DNA from: Symsagittifera roscoffensis
Taxonomy: Eukaryota > Xenacoelomorpha > Acoela > Convolutidae
Reading direction: 5' to 3'
DNA length: 64,000 bases
Assembly: GCF_963678635.1 (NCBI RefSeq)
Contig: NC_087068.1
Coordinates: forward strand, 33,117,436 to 33,181,435
Every line of letters begins with the position of its first letter. Position 1 is the first letter of the stretch. The position numbers and the translations under genes are program-made. The notes below the pieces were generated by a model. The model was not told the DNA's origin, did no database searches, and was given only the letters and a program-made list of their open reading frames with translations. Below are positions 24,601 through 34,949 of this stretch, piece by piece.

Positions 24601-25459
24601 GGTAGTTGTTGCTCTAAATGTGTAATTCCTCAATCCATGTTTAAAGATAGACACGAAGAATGTTTTGACGAGTTGAGAACCCCATCCAGATGTATTGAAA
24701 ATTTCGAGCAGAAGTGTAACGGTGTCAAGCGTGTTTGTGAATTAAAAACAAATTTTTTCAACCCCTACGAAAATTTCACAGGTGATTTACATCATGACAT
24801 TTTCCAAGGCGGTCTTATGCACACTTTAAGAGTTGTCTTGAATGATTTAATTCCTGATTACCTGACAATTAATGATTTAAATTATAGGATTAATCATTTT
24901 GGTTATGGTCGTGATATTGACGGAAAGCCTTCAGAAATAAGTTATGATCGGGTTAAGGATAAAAGTGCCGGGCATTTCAAGCAGAAGTATGACCAAATGT
25001 TTACTCTGTTCCGTTTTCTGCCTCTGATAATTGGCGATTTTATCCCGGTTATGGATGATACATGGTTGTTTTTGTTGGACTATTTGTATCTTATTTCTTA
25101 TCTAATGAGTCCTGCCTTTTTAGAAGCCGACTATCAAGTTCTTGGCGTTTTAATTCGTAAGTTTTGTCTGAATAATTTCTTTTCAGCTAAGAAACTTAAA
25201 GAAAAGAAACTGAAGTTATTGTTTAGAGCAACATTTGGCTGCCTTCAGGGAGATGTATCCAGCAGAGTCCATAATTTTCAAGCAGCACAAATTGATCCAT
25301 TATCCTCGCATTCTCAAATCATCAGGACCCTTTTTGTATCAAAGTGTTCTGAAATACGAAAGAAAGCATATTTTTGTAAAACATATAGCCGATAACACCA
25401 ATAATTTTAAAAATATATGTAAGACTATAGCTGTTAGACATCAGTTGAATCAATTTCTT
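21637..25459 (+). CDS. Gene 2 copy A: SET - C2H2 - transposase-like protein, 3' end lost at duplication junction
   Basis: This copy is the same as gene 2 copy B up to the duplication junction. Exon 21637-25156, intron 25157-25226 (gtaagt ... gtttag, 70 bp, phase 1), then exon from 25227. The intron is supported by continuity of the conserved C-terminal block: VLI, then QQHLAAFREMYP, then KLIHYPRI, then NNFKNICKT. Without splicing the first frame stops at 25395 and loses that block. At 25460 the coding sequence runs without a stop into codons of gene 1 exon 4 (QFLD joined to LKELVEKF), so the native C-terminus is missing. Spliced on through the duplicated gene 1 exons to 26480, the product would be about 1499 aa. 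Domain details are given under copy B. It is either a chimera-encoding gene or a broken copy. Confidence 0.7.
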
Positions 25460-26480
25460 GACTTAAAGGAGCTTGTGGAGAAGTTCGGTGAAAACATAGA
25501 TTATAGCGAGACAAGGAAGCGTACTATTCTTTACCGAAAGAATTTATTGTGCTCAAAAGGCACAATAAATTATGATAACTATCTATATACAATTGGGTTG
25601 AACGTGAAGGTGAAAAATGAGGCAAGTAGTTTATTTGTTTTTTGCTTCAAAGTTACTTTTTTAAAGCTAAAATCCTAGTTTTGTTTAACTAGCTGAATGA
25701 GGAGTTTAAATTGTGGGTACCTCAATGTGTGGAAGACATATTTGCGCATCTCTTTGCCCCATTGGTAACCAAAGTGATGCGGTATGCGTCCAATGCACCA
25801 CATGAAGCCATTGACTCAATAACTGCTTTGCGGTTGAATAGATGTAGGTATTTGAGCGCCCTTTCAATATTGTTTTTAGGATTTCTTATTTGTTTTGATG
25901 GTTATCTAGACCCCGATGCCGAGTTTGCCCTAAGGTGCCTCGCTTCTCTTGCTCCGGCTAAGCAAGCAACAGGAGTAAAGAACAGGCGGAGTATTCCAGA
26001 AGCTAACCGCGCCTGTCGGGAGAGTTTTATAGTAGATATCCCGGTAATTTATTCCCTGCGTTTTTCATACAATATCCTACCTCTGAGCAAGTTTATTAAT
26101 CTAAAAACACTGTATAGGATTTGGGTAACCTAGAGTTCCTGGCTAACCAAAAAGAAATGGGGACAATTCTTTGTACCACTGTGCAGGTAAATTATTTTCG
26201 CATATGGTATACTTGTGAGTGAGGTGTCATTCAATTTCTGCGTTTTTAGACGTTCGTTGTTGGACCAAAAGGCGTCATTGAAGTTGACGATGTGTTTGGT
26301 GCCATAGATACAGCTTTTCGGCTGTTCTTTGTCCTCAACAGGCGGTATCCTGATACCACGTCTGTTCTGTGGGGCTTCATACAAAGTGTGGTATTTAAAA
26401 TACCACTGATTCGTGTGCCAACTCAAGTTGACTTCTTGGCGCGGAAAATCAACCAGGAGGTCGAAAGTCCCGAAATTTGA
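25460..26480 (+). pseudogene. Gene 1 copy B: 5'-truncated, fused to gene 2 copy A
   Basis: This holds the back half of gene 1: part of exon 4 (25460-25621), then exons at 25693-25843, 25910-26043, 26118-26186 and 26250-26480. Splice sites, including the GC donor, and the stop are all kept. The SAM domain, exons 1-3 and the basic start of exon 4 are missing, so it cannot make the original protein. It is in frame with the preceding transposase exon and may be expressed only as the tail of a fusion. The absence of decay shows that the event is recent or that the copy is an assembly artefact. Confidence 0.75.
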
Positions 26481-29400
26481 ACTTTGTTGTTAAATGATAT
26501 ACCACGGTTTTGCTCTGTTTTATACTATTTCATAGGAGACAAAAATATTGTTTTGCTACTACTTTTTCTTATAATTGCAGCAGCTGTTTTGCTAATGTTG
26601 TTGGAACAAAGTCCATTAAAAGCTTTTTTTTCAGAAAGTCATTTGAAATTCTGTACGAATCGCTGAATTTGGTAGTTGGTTTCGACACTTGCTGCACTTA
26701 TTCTGGGAAAGGTTAGTTTATGACTGTGTACCTCGATAATCTGTCCGGAAGGTTGTTCATCAGTATTGCCAGATGCATGGATTGTCTTCATAACAAATTA
26801 ATTGGAATGCGATGTCTTAGTTATTCTTGGAATTATCTTGTTTTTTTTTGAAAATGTTGTAGGAATGGAGCAAAAAATCAATGTTGAGAATTGTGTGCAG
26901 GAGTACTCCGCAGTTTCAAGTGCTGACTGGATTTTGTTAGAAACGTTGATCGATCAAGATGGGAAACGAAGTCATCGGGCCGTTACTGAAGCGGAGAGAA
27001 TTCCGGTTGATGAAGGGTCTTCTCTTTTTCAATACATGAATCAAATGTATCAGGGAGTATTGAATTATATTTCTTTCGAAGTTGACACTAGGTTTTGCGA
27101 AGATACGAAAAGGGGTTATGTAGGATATAAAACCGTTGCGAAAGTAGAGCTTCCGTCAAATACCTTGATACCGCATTTAATGGGAATCGTTGCGAATTGT
27201 CCTGGGCATGTTGCAGAAAACCCCGAGTTGAATTACTCAATTTTCGTTAGAGATGGTTGTTCTTACTCAATGCAAGGACCGATTTCTTTTGTCAATCATG
27301 AGTGTGAGCCAAATTGTAGTTACGAAGTTCAAAAAGGCAAAAAGGGCGTGGTGTTTCTGCGAACTCTTGTTAATATTGAAAAAGGATCTGAAATAACGGT
27401 TAAGTATGGTAAGTCTTTTTTTGGAGCCAATATGGAATTTTGCCTGTGTCCTCACAGCAAGTATCACACATCAAAGCAGGTAAGCAAGGTAACGTCAAGA
27501 CCCCCAAAAAGAACGCGGTCTGGTAAATGCTTCTATGTTAACGTGGAAAACAACGAACCTAATCTTGTGAGAATCAACGAGTGTCAAGTAGAACAAAGTA
27601 CTGTAGGTGCTTCCTTTAACAGTCTAGAAAGTTCAGAAGTTGAAAACTTAAGCATTGAAAATAACCATGCAACTGAGGTAACAGAAAATACTGAAATAAC
27701 AGAAAATGCAGGTGATCAAATAACATGTATCAGCAAAATACCAACAAGTTCCACGGACACTGATGAAATTTCCAATGTGGGGTGTGAAGTAAAACAAAGT
27801 ACTGTAAATATTGCTTTTAACAATCTAGAAAGTTCGGAAGTCGAAAACTTAAGCATTGAAAATAACCATGCACATGAGGTAACAGAAAAGACTGAAATAA
27901 CAGAAAATGCAGGTGATCAATTAACCTGTATTAGCAAAATATCAACTTGTTTTTTGGACAATGATAAAATTTACAATGTGTCCCAGCAAACTAACTCTGC
28001 TCTCAATTTAGATTCAAACATTGCATCTGGATCGCGTAAGTCTTCCAGAAACAGGTTTGCCGCAGTAAAAAGTTTATACAACGATGACTTGTTTACCCTT
28101 GATTGTAACATATGCCCTGTACCAGTTAGACTCAGTAATGTAAACTTGATGCAGCATTTCAGTTTGTTGCACAAAAAAGAAGTTACTTTTGACTGTCCTT
28201 TGGAGGGATGTGGGAGAAGTTATACGGGTTTTTTTACATTCAATAGACATATTTTGCAGCATGAAACAGAATTGGCTCTTAACCGATGTAAACTAGCCGA
28301 AGAAGTTTTGATGAATGATAATTTAAATGTTATATGCAATAACACGCCAATTTTTCAACTTGAAAACAGTGCTGGTTCGAATGGAAGTGAAATCAGTATC
28401 ATCAAAACCAATGAAATTGTTGAATCAATAGAAACTAATAATTTTCAACTAGTTTCAGAAACATCCTCAGGAACTACGGATTGCTTCAGAACAGGTATGA
28501 TAACTCAAAGTAGTTCGGCTGTGCAGCGAAAGAGTTATATTTGGACAAGAGCTAAGTTTTCAACTCAAAAAAGGGAAAATCATTCTTGTAAGTTTGAAGG
28601 TTGTAGTAGCCGTGCTGTAAGTGTTGCAAATTTTGATCATCATGTTGGCAAATATCATGGAAATGCAAAAAACTGGCCTTGTGCTTTCTGTTATCGAGTG
28701 TTTGGTTCTCGTAGTGTTTTGAGAAAACATGTAAGAATACATCGTTCTGAAACTGAAAATGAACCACCTGCATGCGATTTTTCAAGCAAGGATCTATCTT
28801 TTGATAAAAGTACACCCAATCCTATTCTAACTGATGAAATGAATATTGATGTATCACGAAATTTTAGTCGTTTCTGTGATGGTTCTTTTGGTCGTGAGCT
28901 GCTTTTCAAGTCTTTGCACTGCTCTTCAAATAATTGGAAGCAAAGTTTCGATTTTATGGAAAATGCTCATAATGTAGCTAATGACATGATTGATAACTTT
29001 TTAAGAGCACTGATAGAGATTGGTTCAATGGTACCGAACGTAAATGATTGTGCAATATACACCAATTTGAAAAGTTCTTGTGAAAATTTTTGTTTTTCGT
29101 CTGAGAGTAACCAATATCAACTTCTAAAGTTTTTGAAAGATCAAAAATCCTTTGTCATGTCAACCGATTTAAAGTTTGGCAATACATGTGAGTCGAGAAA
29201 CATAGGAGGTATGACGGTATATCGTGAAGTTCAAAAAAATGGTCAGCTCATCTCTATTTCTCAAGTGTTGAAAAATGTCATATTCGAACATGATGAAATT
29301 CTTGATGTATGCATTTTGTATAGTAAGTTTTTAGATAAACTAAGTAACGACGGAATTCTTTTAGATTGTATGCAAACGGAAGGACGTTTTAAAGTCAATT

Positions 29401-30687
29401 CTAATGTGGACGTACTAGATTTACCTAATATTGAAGCTTCTGTTTTTGATTCCAATTCTGATAAGATTTTTGACGTGTACCTGCAACTTTATTTTGATGA
29501 AGTTGAGCCGGTTAATCCCATTGGCACAAGAACAACCATTCATAAATTAGGCTGTTTTTATTGGACATTAAGCAATCTCCCCCCATGGATTTCATCTGAC
29601 ATGCGCATGATGCATGTTGTTGCGTTTGTTGCCTACCTTGATATTGTAGAATTTGGTTTTAGCGAAGTTTTAAATACAATAAGTGAATATCTCAAACAAC
29701 TTGAAAAAGGAATGAAAATTTTAACCAGAAGTGGAAAGGAATTTATTTTGTTTGGCAAAGGCATGACTTTTGTGGCTGACAATTTAGCGTATAATGCAGT
29801 TATGGGTTTTAACGAAAGTTTTTCTGCGGGTAGTTGTTGCTCTAAATGTGTAATTCCTCAATCCATGTTTAAAGATAGACACGAAGAATGTTTTGACGAG
29901 TTGAGAACCCCATCCAGATGTATTGAAAATTTCGAGCAGAAGTGTAACGGTGTCAAGCGTGTTTGTGAATTAAAAACAAATTTTTTCAACCCCTACGAAA
30001 ATTTCACAGGTGATTTACATCATGACATTTTCCAAGGCGGTCTTATGCACACTTTAAGAGTTGTCTTGAATGATTTAATTCCTGATTACCTGACAATTAA
30101 TGATTTAAATTATAGGATTAATCATTTTGGTTATGGTCGTGATATTGACGGAAAGCCTTCAGAAATAAGTTATGATCGGGTTAAGGATAAAAGTGCCGGG
30201 CATTTCAAGCAGAAGTATGACCAAATGTTTACTCTGTTCCGTTTTCTGCCTCTGATAATTGGCGATTTTATCCCGGTTATGGATGATACATGGTTGTTTT
30301 TGTTGGACTATTTGTATCTTATTTCTTATCTAATGAGTCCTGCCTTTTTAGAAGCCGACTATCAAGTTCTTGGCGTTTTAATTCGTAAGTTTTGTCTGAA
30401 TAATTTCTTTTCAGCTAAGAAACTTAAAGAAAAGAAACTGAAGTTATTGTTTAGAGCAACATTTGGCTGCCTTCAGGGAGATGTATCCAGCAGAGTCCAT
30501 AATTTTCAAGCAGCACAAATTGATCCATTATCCTCGCATTCTCAAATCATCAGGACCCTTTTTGTATCAAAGTGTTCTGAAATACGAAAGAAAGCATATT
30601 TTTGTAAAACATATAGCCGATAACACCAATAATTTTAAAAATATATGTAAGACTATAGCTGTTAGACATCAGTTGAATCAATTTCTT
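25460..30687. repeat. 5228-bp tandem duplication, copy B
   Basis: Second copy of 20232-25459, with the same base at virtually every position compared at an offset of 5228. It ends at 30687, after which the unique 3' part of gene 2 continues. The pair differs at 21566/26794. Confidence 0.95.
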
Positions 30688-31188
30688 GATTGGCGCGACT
30701 CTGTTCCCAGAAAAAGCGAACGTTTCCCGAATGGGAAAGTGGTTACCGTGTCTGATGAGCTAGCCCATTGTTTTTACCCTGAAGTTTTCCCAAACAATGA
30801 GGTCTTTGAATCTCGAAGTGTTTTTATTCAAGGTACCCGATACTCAGTTGACGATGTGCTAATTTTATCCTTAGAAAATGCTGACCCTTTGACTCCAAAT
30901 TTTTGTCAAATTAAACGTATTTTAAGCTCCAATGATTCAATTTTTTTTGTTTCGTCCAAACTCAAATTAGAACATTATGAGCACCATTCAAGATCGTTTT
31001 TAGTAACTCAGTCCCAAAAAGATAACACTCAAGTTGTACGCCATAAAGAATTATTCGATTTTCATCCGCTATCGCTGCATCATTGCTTCCTTGCGTCTTG
31101 CTCGTTTTTTCACGTTGTCCTACGCAATCGTCTTGTTTTTAATAATTACGCATCTTACTTTGAATCCTTCAGTTGTAGCTCTGATTAG
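26865..31188 (+). CDS. Gene 2 copy B: SET - four C2H2 fingers - transposase-like protein (intact)
   Basis: Exons 26865-30384 and 30455-31188, with a 70-bp phase-1 intron, give about 1417 aa. Residues about 60-200 form a SET domain. They include the NHECEPN motif (144-150) that binds the methyl donor in SET enzymes, ITVKYG with the usual Tyr at 181, and CLC then PH (193-197) resembling a shortened post-SET cluster. A basic RPPKRTR stretch follows. Two exact-length 67-aa tandem repeats lie at 242-308 and 309-375. C2H2 fingers start at Cys 414, 444, 575 and 606. Residues about 690-1250 are the transposase-like core. Conserved acidic candidates are D878 (LYFDE), D972 (ADN) and D1050/D1054 (DLHHD); a DDE-type triad is inferred. 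The C-terminus holds KLIHYPRI, YERKH and NNFKNICKT. The start was chosen next to a splice acceptor at 26862. Histone methylation by the SET domain is plausible but not shown. Confidence 0.8.
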
Positions 31189-31247
31189 CTCGTCTTGTAT
31201 TATAAACTTCACCTATTGAATTGTTAATTGACTTTTAGAGTGAAATT
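31189..31247 (+). other. Short gap between gene 2 and gene 3
   Basis: These 59 bp include a ttgacttttag acceptor-like site ending at 31238, ten bases before the gene 3 ATG. Gene 3 may therefore be spliced to an upstream leader instead of having its own promoter here. I see no polyadenylation signal in the gap. Confidence 0.35.
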
Positions 31248-31889
31248 ATGAGTGTCAGAAAACTTAACTTCCCACCTAAACTACTATCCCCAAAAGAACA
31301 GGAAGAGAATGAAATTTTTAGCATGCTGCACTACATGTTTTATATTATAACTGTGAATTATAGTGATTTTTTGGATGACAAAATTCTGTTTGTTGGTGAT
31401 TCTAATATGAAATACACATATAATGCTACGAAAGACTTCGATCTCTTTAATAAATATAATATAGCTGTAAACAGTAGATCAGGACGATGCGCTCGACACC
31501 TTCAATCTATCTATCCAGAAATCGTTTGGTTTAAATATATTGTAATAATAGTTGGTAATAATGATTTTAATAATACGGACAATGCACAACTAATTAAATA
31601 TTATAAAGATTTGCGTGACCATATACCCGAGTTAAACATAAAGCAGTATGTCAAATTTGTTGAACTACTTCCGAGGAAAGACCATAATGCGGAAGCTGTG
31701 AAGGCGTTCAACAGAAAACTGAAGGAGTCTTTAGCCTCTGATATTATTCCAAACAACTCTATTTCTCCTTGTCATTTCAGAGACGACGAACATTACCATC
31801 TGAAACCGGAATTTTTTGGCAAATTTGCAAAATTAATGGCCAACTGTTGTAGAATTATGATGGAAAAAGTTGTTACGAAGGAAATCTAA
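31248..31889 (+). CDS. Gene 3: SGNH/GDSL-type hydrolase
   Basis: Single exon, 213 aa. The SGNH blocks are visible. Block I is ILFVGDSN, with the nucleophile Ser at 52. Block III is VGNND at 102-106. The C-terminal acid-histidine block is DDEHYHL at 179-185, where Asp179 or Asp180 pairs with His182 or His184. Block II may be the SRSG at 76-79. The family hydrolyses esters, such as acyl or acetyl esters. There is no signal peptide, and the protein looks intracellular. SGNH domains are known as accessory domains in several transposable elements, for example in ORF1 proteins of CR1-type retrotransposons, so its place behind a transposase-like gene fits. It lies outside the tandem duplication and is present once. 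Substrate unknown. Confidence 0.75.
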   Translation: MSVRKLNFPPKLLSPKEQEENEIFSMLHYMFYIITVNYSDFLDDKILFVGDSNMKYTYNATKDFDLFNKYNIAVNSRSGRCARHLQSIYPEIVWFKYIVIIVGNNDFNNTDNAQLIKYYKDLRDHIPELNIKQYVKFVELLPRKDHNAEAVKAFNRKLKESLASDIIPNNSISPCHFRDDEHYHLKPEFFGKFAKLMANCCRIMMEKVVTKEI

Positions 31890-33020
31890 ATATCGCAAGA
31901 ACAGTCCTCCCTTTAAGAAAAAACAAAAAAGGTAGCCCAAAACGAATCAAAATCTATTTTTCATGTCCATGATTCCAAAACTGCAAAGACTTTATAGGTA
32001 AAAAAATCAAAATATTCGTATAGCTGCTTGTTTTCATTCATTCAAAAAAATCATAAAAAACATTAAATTTGCAAAACTTAAAAAGGCTACTTTTGGCGTT
32101 ATTTAATTGTTTGTTGTCTCTGCTTTTTTAATCAAGAAAAGTACTTTTAAAATTCTTCAAAAAAATTAGAAAATCAAAAAATTTGTCGGTTTTTCTTCAA
32201 TTCAAAAGCTACTTCGAAAAAAATTTAAAAAACGTCTAAAAATGAAAAAAAAATGAAAGTTTTTATGCTTAATCGGATCTTTGTCATAATTTTTGTATTT
32301 GGAATATTTTAAATGCTTCTCTCTTTTCTTTTATGTTTTGTACTTTGTGTTATTTGTTGTCTAGTGATTAACTTCAAAGCCTGATTTGTACCTTTTTGAT
32401 ATTGTATCTTCCAGATAGAACAAAAAACTTCGCAAAAAAGTCCAAAAGTTTGCAAAACCTAGAAAAAGCTTACTTTTGGCGTTACTTAATCGACTGTTGT
32501 CTCTCTATACTTATTTAATTTGCATGCTTAATCAAGAAAAGTACATAAAAAAAAATTGTCCATTTTTCTTCTTCCATTCAAAAGCTCGTTCAAAAAAAAT
32601 AAAAAAAAGTCTTTAAAGAAAAAAATTCTAGGCCTAATTGGATCTTTGTCATAATTTTTGTAACCGGAATTTTATAAATGCTTCTCTCTCTTTGGTTTCA
32701 TGTATTTGTACTTCAATTTAAAGCCTGATATGTATTTTTCTGATATTGCATCTTTTTGATAGAACATCTTTTTTGGGCTTTACGGTCTTACTCTTAATTT
32801 GCATCAGTTATAAATTTTAGTTAGATTCTTGTTTGAGGTCGAATCTTTATCGGGTTATCTTGAAATCAGGGTCATTATTTTTTTTGTTTTTCATATTTTG
32901 AACCAGATCTTTTGCGATCGTAACTTTAGGGGAATCATGCACATGTTGTTCAGGCTAACCCATATATAATAATTAATAGCTTTGAAATTGGAGTGAATCT
33001 TAAAGCCTTTAAATAGCCAA
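31890..33020. other. AT-rich non-coding stretch with a repeated block
   Basis: No gene is visible. A block around cttttggcgttatttaat then tgttgtctct recurs near 32090 and 32470. A second block, ggatctttgtcataatttttgta then tttNaatgcttctctct, recurs near 32280 and 32640. That makes two diverged copies of about 360-380 bp. Long poly-A/T tracts are common. Confidence 0.6.
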
Positions 33021-34420
33021 GGTGACTTACTTCAAAGTCTGTCCGAAGTCAGTAGCTTTGAAATTGACTCTGATTTGCTGTTGAAACCTTTTCGGGTTTA
33101 ATTTCATTCATTGTCAATGCATAACTACAATTTCAATAGCTACTAACTTTGTTGATCTAAATAAACAGTTGAGGTTGAAAATCTTTTCAGTTTAATCATC
33201 TTCTGTGTATAATTTTCGTGCTTGTGTTGTGTAGTTCGAATCAGATCCCTTCCCTCTTACTTTAACCGGAATCTTTCTCTTGTTGTTCATTCTATTTCAT
33301 ATTTAATACTTAACCATTTGATGAATAAAGTTGTCTTAAAGCCCTAAAAATCACCAAGCTTGCTAATTTCAAAAGGAAATTTTGTTCTGATCTTTCGGTT
33401 TTCCCAAATGTGTCAGAAGTTAGTAGCTTTAGAGTTGACTCTGATTTGGAGTTGAAACCTTTTCGGGTTTACTTGCAATCAGGGTCAATGCATAACCATG
33501 ATTTGAATAGCTACTAACTTTGTTATTCTGAATAAATAGTTGAGGTTCGAAACCTTTTCGGGTTGATCATCTTCTGTTTATAATTTTTCATGTTCGTGTT
33601 GTGTAGTTTAAACCAGATCTCTTCCCTCTTACATTAACCGGAATCTTTTTCTTGTTGTTTATTCTCTTTCATATTTAATACTTAAACATTTGATGAATAA
33701 ATTTGTCGTAAAGCCCTAATATTCACCAAGCTTGCTTATTTGAAAGTAAAGTTTTGTTCTGGCCTTTCAGTTTTTTCAAATGTGTCAGAAGTTAGTAGCT
33801 TTAAAGTTGACTCTGATTTGGAGTTGAAACTTTTTCGGGTTTACTTGCAATCAGGGGCAATGCTTAACCAAGATTTGAATAGCTACTTACTTTGTTAATC
33901 AAATAAACAGTTGAGGTTCGAAATCTTTTCGGGTTGATCATCTTCTGTTTGTCATTTTGCATGTTCGTGTTGTGTAGTTTGAGCCAGATCTTTTCACTCT
34001 TACTTTAACCGGAATCTTTCTCTTGCTGTTCATTCTAATTCTTATTTTATACTTAACTATTTAATGAATAAACTTAGTCATGAAGCCCTAAATTTAACCA
34101 AGCTTGCTTATTTGAAATTGAAATTTTTTCTGGCCTCTCGGTTCTCTCAAATGTGCCAGAAGTTAGTAGCTTTAAACTGACTCTGATTTGGAGTTGAAAC
34201 TTTTTCGGGTTTACTTGCAATCAGGGGCAATGCTTAACCATGATTTGAATAGCTACTAACTTTGTTAATTAAATAAACAGTTGAGGCTCGAAACCTTTTC
34301 GGGTTGAGTATCTTCCGATTATATCTTTCAATTTTGTGATGTGAAGTTTTAATCAGATCTCTGCCCTCCTATTTAACCGGAATCTTTCACTTGTTTTTCG
34401 TTCGAATTCAAGTTTCATAA
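33020..34420. repeat. About 371-bp tandem repeat, four copies
   Basis: Units begin with gttagtagctttNaaNttgac and ctctgatttg-type segments near 33045, 33416, 33784 and 34158 (periods about 371, 368 and 374). Each holds two copies of a small stem-loop core, gaaaccttttcgggttNa (one after gttg, one after gaggttc). Each also holds a ttaaccggaatcttt segment. The copies are moderately diverged. The array sits downstream of gene 3. It shares with the 12.3-19.1 kb array the arrangement of a short stem closing over ttttcg. No coding potential. Confidence 0.85.
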
Positions 34421-34949
34421 TTAGCTATTCTTTTGAATGTTGTATAAATGTTTTGTGTTTGCTTAAATAATTGCGAATAGGAATTGGGAAAGGAACGTTC
34501 TTTTGCTGTTCAAATTAGCAAGTTGGTGATATCATTTGAATGAATAATTTAATTTTGGTGCTTGACTGGAAAGAAGCGTTACTGGAAATTTACCTGGTTA
34601 AACTTTTGGATGTCTCATTTTGAGGTAAATAAGCGAACACATTTGTTTCCAGTAGCCTTAATTGTTATGTGCATTTGTTACCTTTAGCGAGCCTTTCCTT
34701 GTTCCATACGTGGGACCAACTGTAGAGGCCTTCACGTGGCGGTCCTGTTTAAGTGTCTTACTTCTGTAAGACATGAGCTGACATCTACTTAATAAATTTT
34801 TTTCATAGGTTTCTAATTTCCATCTGTCTTCATATTTTGCCTCAAAATATCCTCGGGGAGTTTGATTGGTTGTGGCTTTTGCAATCAACCGCAAATTTGA
34901 GCCCCAATAGAATTTAAATGGATTAAAAGTTGTTTGTTTCATTTATGCG
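34421..34949. other. Unassigned stretch before the foldback element
   Basis: A minus-strand open frame of 94 codons lies at 34658-34942. Its translation contains PRGYFEAKYEDRWKLETYEK but no motif I recognise. It stops at the foldback boundary. I do not call it a gene; it might be an eroded repeat. Confidence 0.3.

Larger units (their letters stand above)
20232..25459. repeat. 5228-bp tandem duplication, copy A
   Basis: This segment recurs head-to-tail at 25460-30687 with essentially no change; one substitution noticed is T at 21566 versus C at 26794. It starts inside exon 4 of gene 1 and ends inside the last exon of gene 2. Only a 2-bp GA is shared at the breakpoints (GAC at 20232, GAT at 30688), so the event looks like end-joining or replication slippage rather than recombination between repeats. 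A recent duplication or an assembly error could both explain it. Confidence 0.95.
19150..31900 (+). mobile_element. Putative large DNA transposon: SAM / SET-ZnF-transposase / SGNH cassette
   Basis: Three co-oriented genes lie between satellite blocks: a SAM-domain protein, a SET-zinc finger-transposase-like protein and an SGNH hydrolase. The core of gene 2 belongs to a family I recognise from transposon-derived uncharacterised proteins in many animal genomes. Its landmarks are an LYFDEVEPVNPIG-like block, an ADN block followed by GFNESF, a DLHHDIFQGG block, and a C-terminal NNFKNICKT block. The C-terminal part of gene 1 also resembles widespread repeat-associated SAM proteins. I could not find terminal inverted repeats or a target-site duplication, so the ends given are gene limits only. 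An internal 5228-bp tandem duplication is present. Mobility is inferred. Confidence 0.6.
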
